This document shows, one piece after another, positions 23,563 through 36,533 of a stretch of 64,000 bases of DNA (the first letter of the stretch is position 1; every line of letters starts with the position of its first letter). Position numbers and translations under genes: made by a program. The notes beneath the pieces are model-generated. The model searched no databases. It saw only the letters and a program-made list of their open reading frames with translations, and was not told where the DNA came from. The DNA lies in assembly GCA_020543525.1 (NCBI GenBank), contig JAHYIO010000003.1, positions 2,666,001 to 2,730,000 on the forward strand. Direction: 5' to 3'. This stretch comes from Coriolopsis trogii. Its lineage: Eukaryota; Basidiomycota; Agaricomycetes; Polyporales; Polyporaceae.

Positions 23563-26500
23563 TTACTTGCGCCCGATCGAGCCCATAAAGCTCTTGAGGT
23601 CCAATTCTTGGTACTCCTCCTCTGGAGGGAGGTCCTCGAGCCCGCGCAGGACGTTCTTTTGGCCAAGCGGGGCGCCGTTTGCATCTCTGTCCTTTTTCTT
23701 GGCGGCAGCAGCTGCGTCCTCTTCCTCGGTCGTTCGCTTGAAGAGGTCGAGGACGAGATCGGTGTCCATCGACGACAGCCCAGAGTTCTGCTGCGTGACA
23801 ACAGAGTTGGCGATGTTGAGCTTGAACCGCTGCAGACTGTTACAAAACCAACGACCATGAGTATGCGAGGCAGAGGTATGGACGATAATCGAACGTACCC
23901 CATGATCTTCTCTTCCAGGGTCCCCTTCGTGATTAGGCGATAGACGTTGACCACCTTCTTCTGTCCGATACGGTGGGCACGGTCCATCGCCTGGAGGTCC
24001 TTCATCGGGTTCCAGTCGTGCTCCACGAAGATGACCGTGTCCGCTCCAGTGAGCGTAAGCCCCAGTCCACCGACGTGCGTCGTGAGAAGGAGACAGTCTA
24101 TACTTGGATCCGAGTTGAACGTTTGCACGACCGCGTGGCGCTTGTTGGCGTCCGTCGAGCCGTCGAGGCGCATGTATGTCACAGAGGGCATGTGCTGCTT
24201 GAAGAGATCGGTCTCGATGATATCAAGCATTTGCTTCATTTGGCAGAAGATGAGGACACGGTGCTGCGAGAAGGCGCCGGTGCCAGTCTCCTCCGCATCA
24301 ACGAGCTCGGATTTGGTCGCGTCGCCGGTTGCACCTGGAGCGAGACCTATCCCGCAATCTACGAGGAGTTGACTAACAAGAAAACGTCAGTTGTATTCTT
24401 GTATGACGAGGGTGAAGACGACATACCGCAACGCCTGCAACTTTGGAGCATGCTGAATATCCGAGAGGTTGCTAGATGAAGAGTTGGCACCCGACTTTGT
24501 GAGAGCGTCCTTGATCGCCTCTTTATCGCTCTTGAGCACGAGTGCAGGATGGTTACAAAGCTTGCGGAGATACTGTAGCGACTGGAACACGTGCTGCTGC
24601 TCTCCGTCCTTCTCCTTGCTGGCCTTCACCACGTCTTCGGCTTCCCTCTTCGCTCGAGACTTGGAGAAGTCGTCGTACAAGAACTTCTGTAGGTCCGAGA
24701 GCTCACAGTAGTAATCCTGAATGATCTTGGGAGGGAGATCATGGAGGACGTCCTCTTTGAGTCGACGAAGGAGGAAAGGCAAGACTTGTTTATGCAGTGC
24801 CTCTAGAGCGAGGGCAGCTGGATAAGATTCGAGTTAGTTACTACCTGAGATACATTCAATAAGAATAGAACCCACCAGCTTCACCCGTCTTCGCTTTGCC
24901 GTCACGGTTAGACAAGATAGGCTTGCTGAAGCGCTCATTGAAGGACCCCTCGGTCCCGAGGAATCCAGGCATGAGGAAGTCAAACAGACTCCACAGTTCC
25001 AGCACGTTGTTCTGAATGGGGGTACCCGAGAGGATGAGTCTGTGGACGGCCTTGACCTGTTTGACGGCTTTGGTGAGTTTGGTCTTGGCGTTCTTGATGA
25101 TGTGCCCCTCATCCAGGATACAGTAGTGCCAGTTGATGTCCTGCAGGCTGCTGATGTCGTTCCTAACGACCTCGTAAGAGGTGACCACAACGTCGTACGT
25201 CTTCAGCTTCGGGAGCAGCTTGTATCGCTCTCTGGAGTTCCCCGTGTAGAGGACGGGTCGTAGGTTCTCGGTATACTTTAGGATCTCGTAGTACCAATGA
25301 CCCGTAAGCGTCGGTGGGCATACGATGAGCGATGGGAGGTGCTTTGAGTCAGGCGACTTGGTCTCCTTGTACTTCTGCGCCCTCTCGTGATGTTTGCTCG
25401 CCAGTATGCAGATCGACTGCAGGGTCTTGCCCAAACCCATGTCTGTTGATGACACACTCAGCTTCGAAGCGACACTCATTTGACATAGTGCAACTTACCG
25501 TCACAAAGAATGCCATGGAGCTGGTACTTGGCGAGGAAAGCGAGCCAGTTAACGCCCTCCTGTTGATACTTGCGTAGCTCCGCTTTGATAGTGACAGGAA
25601 TCTTGTACTGCTCGACCTTGCTTCCGTCCAGGAGCTGCATGAGGAACTGGCGCTCCTCCTCACGACGCTTCAGGAGATCCTCGGGGAAATTTGGAGGGTC
25701 AGGGAGACCAGCCTGCATACCGGTCAGTGTCGTCTTGCTATATGACGAAACGCATAATTCTGACCTCGAGAGGCACCATCTTGACCAAGGACGCAAAGGT
25801 GTTAGTCGCTGTCGCTCTTACGTCATCATCGGGATCGCTCATCCGACCGAGGACGGGCACAACCATGAAAATAACATATGGCAAGGCCTTGATATCCAGC
25901 TTCTGAACAATATCTGAAGTCACGGACGTGAGCTGAGAGTAGTCATTGCGAGGAGGAGCGTTGCTCACGGTATATGAGCTCTATTGCACCCTGGCGGTTC
26001 GCCAAGACTGCAGCATCCCCAAGATAAGGCACGACTGTCTCGATGACATAGCGCATGGCCTCCAAGGTAAGCACGTCACAGATCGTCGCGAAGCAACGCG
26101 CAGCAGACTGCCGCACAATGGCGAAGCGACTCCGGAGGGCGAGTATCACATGAGGGAACAGCTCAGTGAAATTGCGGGAGAGATCGGCATGGAACGTAGG
26201 CACGACGGCCTCCAGGACGCTCAGCGAGTCGATGACGTCTTGGCCGTCCCGCTTCTCGATGTGCTCGTCCATCTTGCTTACCGAGTCTAAGTTGCTCGTC
26301 AGTGCTGTAGAACGCAATATCCGGACATTGTACTCACCAGTCGCACATGCGCTGAGTAAACCACCTGCCATAGCTTGCCACATCTTGGGCACCGCTTGGA
26401 GCAGGCGAGGTCCAAACTTGGCAGACAGTTTCTCGAAGGCCAGTCGTGCCCCACGGCGAGATAGACGCGCCTTTGCTGGGTCCTCGGCATGCTTGTCACA

Positions 26501-29500
26501 GCCTTCCTTACCGTTACCGACCGCTGATCCAGGCTGTTTAGAGAAGGACAAAACGCCATTGAGAGTCTTCTTATGGAATAAGAAGGTGGGCGTTTGCTCG
26601 ACATCCTGGCAAAGGAAGGTGCAAAGGTTCTTGACAATCTTATCGGGGGGCTGGCTGAGGTCGCGTTGTACGCAGAACTCAACGAATGCAGCGACGGCTG
26701 CTGCAGAGAGTGTCTGCAAGTCGTAGTTCTCCTCGTTCTGTGCGTTTGCCAAGTCAGCCTCAACGAGATTCGACTCTGGGGGCAAGTTCGGCGTACCTTG
26801 ATGCTGTTCATGATGCCCTTGACTATAGGGCTGACTTTGTCCGGGGTGCTCTTGAACGCCACGAATGCAGCAGCAAAGGCAGCCGCCACCCGAACATCGT
26901 ACTGCGCCTTAACCTCAATATAGCGCTCAATGCTCGAGACCACCTTCAAGCGCTTGTCCTTGATGATCGCAAGCTCCCGCTTCTTCGTCCGGCCCAAACT
27001 CTCCTTGAGCTTGTCGAACATGGGGCCGACGGCCGCCTGCGCGGTCTCGATCGTGAAGCATCCCGGCTTCGTACCAGCAACATCGATCTCCGTGCCAAGC
27101 TGAGGAATGGCGGCGACAGGTACCTTGCAGTCGAACGCGAACGACTGGAGAAGGTTGTAGCACTCGCCGTGGATACGGGCCAGGGTGAACGCCATCTCGT
27201 GGTAGGCTGCGGGAGGGTCGGCCTGAAGCCATGCAAGCGTCTTATGGCTGAGCTCCGCGGCGAGGGAAGACGACTCTATGAGGAGGGGTGCGTCTGGCCC
27301 AGCACGAGCGTCGTACTCGCGTGCCCAACACTCAGATATGATGGCCGCGAGGAACTTCTGCAACATACTAGTAGAGTCGATGTAATGGATGAGGATCGGC
27401 CTGAATGTGTCATCTACTGACGGCGCCTGTTGATGTGTGAGTGCACGAATGGACGTGACATCGCACTGTAACGTACTGGTGATGGCCAGAAGGCAATGAT
27501 ATGGGCCAACGCTGCGGCTGCGGCTAGTCGTGCTTGAATGACTACTTCAACGGGCACAAGGGACAGATCTTGCGCCAGCATGTTCTTGTCGACATTATGC
27601 CGCTCGGACGGACCACCACTCTCTGCGCCTACCACTGGGTCGTAGAAGGTTGACGAGTCCAGGGCAAGACCAAGAGGCGTCATCAGCACGGCGTACCACT
27701 CCAGCAAGACTTGCTGTGTTAGAGACAACTGCATCCATCCGTCTCTTGCGGTGACGATGGAGAGGACTTCGCGCCATGTGTCCAATGTAGCCTCGCGGAT
27801 ATCCGAGCGTTCCTCCACGAGCAGATTCTGGAATAGCAAGCGGAGGAAGGGGACCGTAATCCAATCTCTCGGCAGCGACTGTACCATCATGAATGTGTGC
27901 AGAGTCTTGACAACCGCTAGCCGCACGTTTGCGATAGTGTGTCGGAAGAACGGGAACAAGGTAGGCGCAAGAACGGTGATAGGAAGTCTTCCGTAACCAA
28001 TCAGCATATGTCTTGAAGCTAGTAGATATTGTAGAGGTTAACATACGATCGTGCCTCGTCTGCGATGATCTCTATAACTTGACTATACGTCACGAGTTGA
28101 CCTAATACAAGATATCAGTACGCAAACATGAAGGCGAGACACTCTACCACGCACCAAGCAAGTCCATTACAGCACCGACACTGGAGCTAAGATCATCCTT
28201 CATGTCCCTGAGACAGCTCCAAAGGACAGCAAGAACTCTGCTGAGCTCTTCGGGCAGCCTTTCAACCAGATATGCTGCGACTGGTAGCAAACATGATGCC
28301 GCAACGGAGCGCACATCATCGTCACGGTCGCTCAGACTGGAACAAGCGCGTCAGCGATATTCCCAGAACGTGGTACATGTTTGCCTCACTGACCCGAGGA
28401 CTGCGGCGTCTACAACGCCTCTGAGGACCTCCTTTCCATCATCGACCTCCATCCCGCTATCCTCGGGAATATCCAGGCTGACGAGGTCACTTCTTACAGC
28501 TACCTCGTACTTGATGCCAAGCAGGCCAGCGTGGCGTACTTCCCAGACATGACTCTTGTCAGCGTTCTTGTTGAATCCCTTGCCGTTCGTCGCCTTGATC
28601 GTGACAGGGAAGTCTTGTCGGATCATCTGAAGGAGCACACCATGTACGTGCAGGACTGATCGTCGCGGCATATGGAGTAGCAATGCGGCGAGTGTCTGGG
28701 AGACCGTCTCACGGACAGGCGCGACAACCTATGGAAGACTACTGAGTAACAATATTCTACGCAACGCAGTGTGAGGAGAATAAGTCTGACCTGATCAGAA
28801 ACAAAGTCCCCAAATCTATCCAGGACAAATATACAGAGGAACTTCACGGCGAGGTCGTTGCACCATCGTTCGTGCGCGACGAGGTTTGCGTCCCACGATA
28901 AATCGGCTAATGCACGTATGAGTGTCATCGCTTGCTGACCGACTGATGGACTGTCACTCACCCCTCATACCACCATACTTGCCCTGAGTTTTCAAGATCT
29001 CTCTGAGTGCCATTGCGGCACCATGCCTAACCTCCCAGGCAGCGCTGAAGAGGTCAACCTCGAGAAGCTTGACCAAGCCATCCCATACCCAGTGTCCCTG
29101 CTGGACCTCCAGAGCCTTCGATTTGCTCTCGGTCTTCGGGGCGACGGCGCCGCCCTTTGTGGGATCTATGACAACGCGGTCCTGGGATGGACCCTCTGTC
29201 GGGGACTTGGGACTGTCTGTCCTATGTTTGGGTGTAGGCTGGTCATCGGAAGCTACGAGACGGGCCCTATCACCGATGTCAGCCGACGTTCGCCATGAAT
29301 CATGCGCAATGCTTACTTCGACGGCCCGGCAGCAGCAGCCTGGTACTTCGCTCCAGAGGCCTGAGGCGGGGGAGGGGCTCCGACAACGGCGGCGTTTCCC
29401 GGTTTCCGCTTGCGCTTTAACCGGTTGCGCTCACGAGCGGAGAGCGCAGAAGTGTCTTCTGGTGCCGATGATAGAGGCCCAGGGGATGGTGCAGCAGGTG

Positions 29501-30329
29501 TAGACGACTTGGACCTCCCCAGAACGATTTCTTCTTTCTTGACCTTGACATCCACAAACTCATCTGTCGGGGAGCTGGGGGCTGTGTCTTCCTCGGCCTT
29601 TACAGCGGGCGCCATCTCGACGTCCTGCTCGACCTCGTCGGCAAGCTCCTTGTCGAGGTCCATATCGTCCGCTCCGCCGACACTCTCGAGGAAATCCAGA
29701 CCGAGGCGGCCCATGGCCTCCTTGCGCGCCTTCTTGACTTCGGAAGAGTTCGCAAGGATGCCGGTTGGCTTGGTAAACTCCTTTCCGGACGAGGCGAGCA
29801 GGAGCGTTCCCTTCTCCATGAGCTCTTGGACGGAAAAGGAAGGGAAGTCGGGCGCTGGGAGGGAGGCGGAGGCGCCGTATGGTTTCGACTCGGCATCGGG
29901 ATGGGGCATCCACAAGGGGACTAGTGTGAAGATCTGCGAGAGGGCGGTGGACGCTGCCGAGCGTGTTTCATGAGAGCGTGAGTGTAGATATGGCAGTATC
30001 TGTTACGTATCAGCCACTATACTTGTCCTCGAGTGCGCAAGGAAGCGAACTTACTCGCGCGACTACCGCCATCAATTCGGCCCACCCTGCAGGATCGCCC
30101 ACGACGCCATGGTGTCGGGCAGTCTTGACCTCGTCGTCGACGATGGCGACGTCGCTGATGACGCTCTTGGCTGCGAGCTGCGCTAGCTGTTTGGCTGCTG
30201 TTGACCTCACGGACGCTGACGACCCGGTGTCGAGGAGCAAGAGGAGCCGGTCCAATCTGGGAGAGAGCAAGGGATGAGCTCTGCGAACACTGCGACTGCC
30301 AAACTGGGCCAGACGCACCTGGACGTCAT
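23563..30329 (-). CDS. MOT1: TATA-binding protein-associated factor Mot1 (Snf2-family ATPase, BTAF1 homologue)
   Basis: Mot1 uses ATP to strip TBP from DNA and so redistributes general transcription. The coding sequence covers 6.8 kb in many exons, giving roughly 1,850-1,950 residues, the family size. Exon 1 (30329-30319) is only 11 nt and splices to an exon from 30256, giving MTSRLDRLLLLLDTGSSASV, a clear match to the Mot1 N-terminus. A HEAT-repeat region follows, including WEVRHGAAMALREILK, FLCIFVLDRFGDFVSD and VVAPVRETVSQTLAALLLHM. The Snf2 core shows DMGLGKT (motif I, near 25,440), DEGHIIKN (motif II, near 25,105; DEGH is diagnostic for Mot1), and MDRAHRIGQKK (motif VI, near 23,975). An acidic insert with VKVKKEE lies near 29,500. 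The end is LDLKSFMGSIGRK. Exon joins in the middle were not all resolved. Confidence 0.94.
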
Positions 30330-31075
30330 GACGTAAACGACCGGACCGCCACTCCGCACTTGAAGATCAAAGGCAGGATAACGGGGAAGTTCTCACGCTC
30401 ACCCGCCACGACCACTGTTCCTTTTATCATCTCGACCTTGTGACGAAAATTTGACGCTGTCACGCGTGACACGTCATCTGTGTCGTTCTGGCGCTTCGCC
30501 ATGATTATCCCAACAAACCCATGTTCGTGGTTGGCGCATCACTCAATTCCACGTCGAGAACATATAATTCGCTCTATTGCGCTTCCAGTAGGGCAGACGA
30601 AGTGCTCAGACTCCACCACACCGCAGGAGATCATAGAAATGAACCACCTCCCGGCGCCACCCGGGTCACGCAGTGACGCGCCAGATCATCGTCAATTTAG
30701 GACCCCACCGCATCACTCGAAGCGGCAACTTGGGTTGTTCCCATCGTTGACTTCTCGCAGGCCCATACAAATAAATCAGCACTAATGTCAGTGCGTGGAC
30801 CTATCCTAGGAACACACTGAAAACAGGGCCAGGAATAGTCGAGCTGCGAGGCAGAGACACAGCGAAGTGGCACCTGAGGATGTCGGTAAGTTGCGTTCAG
30901 AAACACGCGTCTCTCTGCCTCCGAACTCAAGCACTTCCAATTTCCCACCCTCGTGTATCTCGACGCTGATCCGTGCGCTTGAGTTTGATTCCTCGGAGCT
31001 GCTTCGACCTTGTTCTGAAAAGGCAAGAGGGTTTCATGCATCCACAGCTCAGGGTCCTGACATCGATGATTACAG
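30330..31075. promoter_or_regulatory. Divergent MOT1/KDM8 intergenic region
   Basis: About 745 bp between two diverging start codons. It holds a perfect 14-bp palindrome (30458-30471, listed separately) and several GTCA/TGAC words. The KDM8 half is richer in C/T. No TATA box is obvious near either start. Promoter role is inferred from position. Confidence 0.5.
30458..30471. repeat. Perfect 14-bp palindrome with ACGCGT core
   Basis: TGTCACGCGTGACA reads the same on both strands. It combines the MluI cell-cycle-box core ACGCGT with flanking GTCA/TGAC half-sites and lies about 130 bp upstream of the MOT1 start codon. Confidence 0.85.
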
Positions 31076-32746
31076 ATGCCTGCAGGTCTTCATGAGGCTT
31101 TCCGAGCACTCGCAGAGGAGCTGCGCGACACGTTACTTTCTACTACGCAATGTAAGCTCAACCAATCCACCAACTCCTGTACGCCCATTGCCCGAGATTG
31201 TGGGATCGGGATTATAGTTGTAGTTGGCTTGTGATTAATGCTCCCTCCCGAATGGAGGTGTCAATGTGCGTATTCTCTAGTTGCCCGTTGCTTGCTGACC
31301 AAAGCCGTTTGCAGATATCTTGTCCTGTGACCAACTGAGCGCCGATCAGCTCTTGAAGGCAGCCCATATTCTCGCAGAGGAAGATCCATTGTCCAACTTG
31401 AACTGGGACGCGACCCATGCGTCTATCGAAGGGGTCTTGCAACGAGCGCATTCCAGGATGGCCAGCAGCAAGCCCACGGAGGTGTATCGATGGAGAAGGC
31501 TGTACACCGATGCCAGCATCATTCTCGCCTTCCTCGAGATTATCGAGTGGTCGTGTTGCAAGGACGAAAGGCGAGCGTTCGCAGCGATTTCTCGCCTTGA
31601 CCACGCCATCGTCATAGCAGGTGCTCCTGGAGAAGGCAGGCTCGACTCTGTGCTGGAACTGATCGAGAAGGTGCAGAAAAATTGTTTGCGGTTTTCTCCT
31701 GCGTACCGCCTACGAGCTGCACGATGCCTTCCCGGCGACACCGCATGTGCGCCCAACCTGCCTACATCCGCCAAAGCTGTTCCCCGCCTTACCACACCTC
31801 CTTCTATGGCGTCCTTCATCTCGCGCTTCTCACAACACCCTTTTGTGATACCGGGCTTCCTTTCCGACTGGCCCGCCCTCAACGACCACCCCTGGAGCTC
31901 CTGGGAATACTTGCGCGCTGTCGCAGGACCAGGACGAGTCGTGCCGGTCGAGGTAGGGAGCGACTATCGGAGCGACGACTGGACGCAGAGAATGATGTCG
32001 TGGGATGAGTTCCTCGACACCTTGGAGGAGGAGGCTTCTGAAACATCCACGTCGAAGCCGGTGTTGTACCTGGCACAGCACAGCCTGTTCAGCCAATTCC
32101 CGAAACTCAAGAACGACGTGTTCGTTCCTGACTATGTATACTCGGAATTGGATCCTCCGAGGAACTATCCACAATACGTCCCTCCTGCCAACGAAGAGCG
32201 TCTGGTCCTGAACGCATGGTTTGGCCCTGGAGGGACTGTGTCTCCAGCGCATACAGTAGGTTCTCATCAGTGACGGATGTCCGCCTTAACCGAGGCTGAT
32301 GACAGGATAGGATCCATTCTTCAACTTCTATGGTGTGTTAGCTTCGCGGGAGTGCACCTTAAGTTCCCATCATTCATGCGTTGACAGGACAAGTCGTCGG
32401 ACGCAAGACTATATGGCTTGCCCCTCCCGAGGTCTCCCCGTATATGCACCCATATCCCGACCACTCTTCCTCGTCGCCAACTGCCGATAATAGCAGTCAG
32501 CCACGCAATCCAGCAGCGAACAACGAGAGTCCTTCTATGAGCAATACCTCCCGAGTCGACGTTCTGTTGTCGTCTCCAGAGAATGTCGCCTCGAGCCGGG
32601 CCGAGTTTCCAGACTTCTGGAGCAAGGTTGTTCCTGCGGCAATGTCAATCACGCTGGATCCAGGGGACTTGCTCTTCTTTCCACCTGGATGGTGGCATGC
32701 CATGCGAAGTGAGGAGACAAGCTTCTCAGTGTCCATGTGGTTCTAG
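31076..32746 (+). CDS. JmjC-domain oxygenase, KDM8/JMJD5-like
   Basis: Exons 31076-31151, 31315-32255, 32311-32332 and 32388-32746 join in phase to 465 residues. The first 200 residues are helical, as in JMJD5. The cupin core then begins SFISRFSQHPFVIPGFLSDW with conserved PVEVGSDY and YLAQHSLFSQFPKL. Fe(II) ligands are visible: H and D of HTDPFFNFYGQVVG and the distal H of GWWHAMRS; the K of VVGRK is placed as the 2-oxoglutarate-binding lysine. The protein ends SVSMWF, typical for the family. Members are 2-oxoglutarate oxygenases reported as arginyl hydroxylases and histone-tail enzymes; substrate here is unknown. The 164-nt first intron was chosen because it alone keeps the frame open. Confidence 0.85.
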
Positions 32747-32985
32747 GCGGATTCATAGTGGTATGGAATGCATATACATCGTTGGACGTGTCCTGCCATC
32801 GAGATAGCAGTTCTCCTGCTTCTGTGTAGCCTCTAGAAGTCCTTGTGTCGTCTTACATGGCTTGTGGCGATAGTACTGTCGAGTCCGAGGAGGCGCCTCC
32901 GCAGCGTGTTTGCAGGTAGACGCCCAAGAGGTACATGTGCGAGGAAGCGAGCGCTTATTGGTCGTACACCTTCGTCTCGGCCAGC

Positions 32986-35375
32986 ATGTCGAGCAGAGCA
33001 GGCGGCCTCTACGGCGGCATCCAGTTCTCCTCCTCCAAACCGTTTGCATCCACCCAAGTCCCTTCGTCCTCATCCTCGACAGCCACACCTGGTCCGGTAG
33101 AGAAAGCAACCACTGCGCCTGACGCCGCCCCGGCACCCACCCTAGCACAAAATGCCTCCGCCGTGAGTAGCAGCAGCAGCGCTGCGGCGGGAGGCGAATC
33201 GGGCGCACCCGCCAAACCTACAGCCGGTATTCCTCCCTCTACAGCGTTCGCGTGGTAGAGTTCGTTATTCACGATATCATCGTTCATATCCCTCCCACTC
33301 CTGCTCGGATGATGATGCCCGCCACCCACCCCCGCCTCGTTGCCCTTTGCAGGATGGTCCGCGGCGCTTGCGTTTGCGCCGACGCGTCGCCAGGCCCTCA
33401 AGGCCAAGCCGGCAGTGCCGCGATTACCGGTGGGGGCGATACCGACGGGCACGGCTGCGGCTGCGAGCATCTCCAGCACCGCGGTCGTGTTTGCGCCACC
33501 TTCGCTTGTCGACACGGCTCCGGCCAAGGCCAACACCGAAGACTCGACGCAGCAAGGTCAGTCACAACCTCAGGGACAGGGATGGGGCAGGAAGGTCAAG
33601 CCGCCGTCCATGATTCTCGACGAAGACGTCAACGGGTTCAAAGCGCGTCAGAGCGGGAAGAAGGAAGGGGGAGGGAAGAAGAAGAAGGGCAAGAAGGTGC
33701 GTAAATACGCTGTCGCCGACGTGGAGAAGACGTCAAACATTGCTTGCAGAACAAAAATGCACAGGCCTTGGCGCTCTGGAACCCTGATGAAGCTTACGAC
33801 CCGATGCGTCCGAACGATTACAACGAGTTCAAGCTGTGGCAGAGGCGCGAGCGGGAGGAGCGGCGGGAAAGAATTCTCGAGGAACGCAGACGTGGTGAAG
33901 ACCGTAAGCGTTACAGGCGCAGCAGTAGCTATTCCGACAGCTACCACAGCGAATCGGAGGACGAACGCCCGCGCAAGGCTGGTAGGTGACTTTTCCCTCT
34001 GCTACAATACGCATGTCTCATAATTTCTTTCAGGCCGCTTCGATGATCGAGACCGTGACGAGATGGAACAAGACTTCGAGCAGCCCCGTGGTCTTGGTAT
34101 GGGAGCTTCGATCCCTCCGCCAGCGGTACCCGTTGCCACTATGACAGGCGACGAAGCCTATCAGCGTCGTTTGGCAATGTCACAAGGCTTCAAACCGCCA
34201 GAGCCATCTGCACCCTACCGCGCATCCAGCTCTACCCCGGCAATCTCACCACCGGCGCCGCCTTCGTCGTCTTTCGGTAATGCAGAGACCCGGAGCACCA
34301 GTGAGACACCCAGCTTCCAAGGGATGTACTCCCCGCCCCCGCCGCCCGGACCTGCCCCGCCGTCCGTGGCCCAAAGCGGCGAGGAGGCGTACCTACGTCG
34401 CTTGGCTCTGTCTCAACAGGGCCCTCCGCCGCCTCCTCGGGTGCCGAGTCCAATACCGTTCGACGACACGCCTTCTATGCAGACACCGACGGTGCCTCCG
34501 CCCATTGTGCCCCCACCGCCGATCAGCGCTCCCCCCTCTCTGACGGCGGCGCAGGATAGAAAACAGGCTGCGGCTGCCATCGCCGCGCGGCTCAGCGCAC
34601 TCGCTCCGAAGGGAGGTGCTACCCCGCCCGCTCCTTCGACCTCCGGTGTGCCTCCTGAAGAGAATGCGGAACAGTCAAAGAAGTACGTCTCCCTTCTGAC
34701 CTGTGTTTTGATCAGCTTGCTCAGCGGTCGTTGCAGATCTGATCCCCAAGGCTTCGCCGCGCGTCTCATGGCCAAATGGGGACACAAGGAGGGGCAAGGC
34801 CTCGGGGTTGATGGGAGCGGCATCGTACACGCGCTCACGGTCGAACAAGTCGCGGCAGGCAAGAGCGGGAAGGGCAAGGGCAAGAACGTGAAGAACGTCA
34901 AGGAGGTGCCCGCGATCGGCGCACCGACCGCGAAGATGGGCAAGATCGTGAATCTGAACGAGGACGCGAAGGCCAGGGAAGACCGGGAGCGGTTCGGCGA
35001 GCCGAGTCGCGTTGTCGTGCTTACGAACATGGTCGGTCTGGAGGACGTAGACGACGAAGATCTGAGAGGAGAGATTGGTATGTGCCTTGTCGTCACTCGT
35101 GCAGCAGATTCTCGTGGGATTGAACGTATGTCGTTTCGGCAGGGGACGAGTGCTCCAAGAACGGTACCGTCGAGCGTGTGGTCGTGCACCCCGTATATCC
35201 CCCGCCTGAACACCCGGACGATGCTGTGCGCATCTTCGTGGTGTTCGCAGGGCCCGCGGGGGCTTGGAAGACCGTGCGGGAGATGGATGGGCGGTTCTTT
35301 GGTGGGCGTAGCGTGCGCGCGCGGTATTTCCCAGAGGTGCGGTTCAAGGCTGCAGACCTGGATGGGCCACTGTAG
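32986..35375 (+). CDS. Splicing factor 45 (SPF45/RBM17) homologue, G-patch plus RRM
   Basis: SPF45 acts in the spliceosome in alternative and short-intron 3' splice-site choice. Exons 32986-33226, 33353-33696, 33750-33981, 34034-34682, 34737-35077 and 35143-35375 join in phase to 679 residues. [20 protein letters not shown] leads to [13 protein letters not shown]. An RS-like charged segment ([20 protein letters not shown]) and repeated [29 protein letters not shown] motifs with proline-rich linkers follow. The G-patch is [20 protein letters not shown]. The C-terminal UHM-type RRM ends [17 protein letters not shown] and SVRARYFPE, the R-x-F signature that binds ULM peptides of U2AF/SF3b1. An earlier ATG at 32935 is in frame upstream but less family-like. 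Confidence 0.88.
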
Positions 35376-35686
35376 ATGGTTGTTTCTGGACTTGCTGGGA
35401 TTGTCGGGTTCTTGTACTGTGTGCTCTTAGCTATAGCTGTCTTGCTCTTGCCTACTATTTTGAATCAAGTCCTCGCGAGTGAACATCTATACGGCCTAGT
35501 CGATGTTAAAGCGCGTATGCTTCTTCCTCTTCAATATCCTCATGGATACTCAAGGTCTCGGCGTATAGGGCACATATAATACACCAAGTGACTGTCATCA
35601 ATACTTGACAATTTCTCTTTATTCTGCTGCAAGACCCCACGATGGTCTCGGTTGTCTACTTCAAGCCTCTTGCATGTCTAGGAACA
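35376..35686. other. Convergent intergenic region
   Basis: Holds the 3' ends of the SPF45 gene and the minus-strand ABM-like gene. AT-rich sequence around 35570-35625 probably includes polyadenylation signals. No gene recognised. Confidence 0.5.
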
Positions 35687-36533
35687 TCACTGCTTGAAGA
35701 GGCTCAACGGGACGTGAACCACTTCCACCTTCCCGATCTCCCGTGCCTGGCTGATGATATCCTTTAGAGTCTCGTTGCTGTTCACCGCAGTCCAATGAGC
35801 CTGTGTCACGAACGAACGTCAGATAATCTGCCCGGCCACGGTGAAGGTATGGGTTTGCAGAGAACACGCACGTCGACGCTCGTCCATCCGATGAAGAGGA
35901 CGATCTTGTTCGGGTTCTCCCTGGCAGCTCCCCACGAAGCGTGCAGGACGCCCGCGCCCTCGGGTGCGGCGTTCGCGCCCTTGGCGAGTTGCTCGACGAA
36001 CCCTGCGAGCTTCTCCACCGACGCGCTCTCGTTCGCGGTGAACGTCGCGAGCTCGAGCACGGGGGCCTCGAACGCCTTGTACGGGTCCGCGTCGTTCGTC
36101 TTTACGTGGATCATCTCCGGGGCACCCTTGGAAGGGTCGAACATTGTTGCAGTGGCTTTCTGGAGTTCAGGGTACGTGACCTTGTCGTCCATGAGCTTCT
36201 TGTGGGCTTCGAAGCTTTCCCATGCTGGCGCGGGGTAGTTGAGCGTTAGTCACCCCGGCGGTACGAGGCCCCAGTGGAGGGCAAAGGCACGAATTATCGC
36301 ACCGATGACGACGTAGGCGGTCTTCTTGTCTTCATGCTGAACCCCGTAGTAGCTCCTGACACGCACGTGCGTCAACGAGTGCGCAGGAGAGCACGGCGAA
36401 TGTCTGGAACGTACTTGATCTGGCCTTCCTGCTTCGCGAGGATGCTGTATGCATCCTTCACGGCATCGTGCGGGTTGTTGATGAAAGCCTCAGTTGCACC
36501 TACAGACACGATCTCGATCGTCGGTGTGGTCAT
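35687..36533 (-). CDS. Dimeric alpha/beta-barrel (ABM-like) protein
   Basis: Exons 36533-36415, 36355-36303, 36224-35872 and 35800-35687 join in phase to 212 residues. The sequence has two repeats of a fold seen in antibiotic-biosynthesis-monooxygenase-like and stress-responsive barrel proteins: YYGVQHEDKKTAYVVIAWES in the first half and VLHASWGAARENPNKIVLFI with GWTSVDAHWTAV in the second. In such proteins each half ends with a beta strand holding W-x-S. No catalytic motif, signal peptide or membrane segment is seen. Members are small cytosolic proteins of varied, mostly unknown function, so no reaction is proposed. Confidence 0.7.

Noticed and set aside
23973..24479. 168-codon plus-strand frame in MOT1
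   Set aside because: Antisense to the conserved helicase domain; no independent features.
31212..31604. Minus-strand open frame opposite the KDM8-like gene
   Set aside because: Shadow of the conserved N-terminal exon of KDM8.
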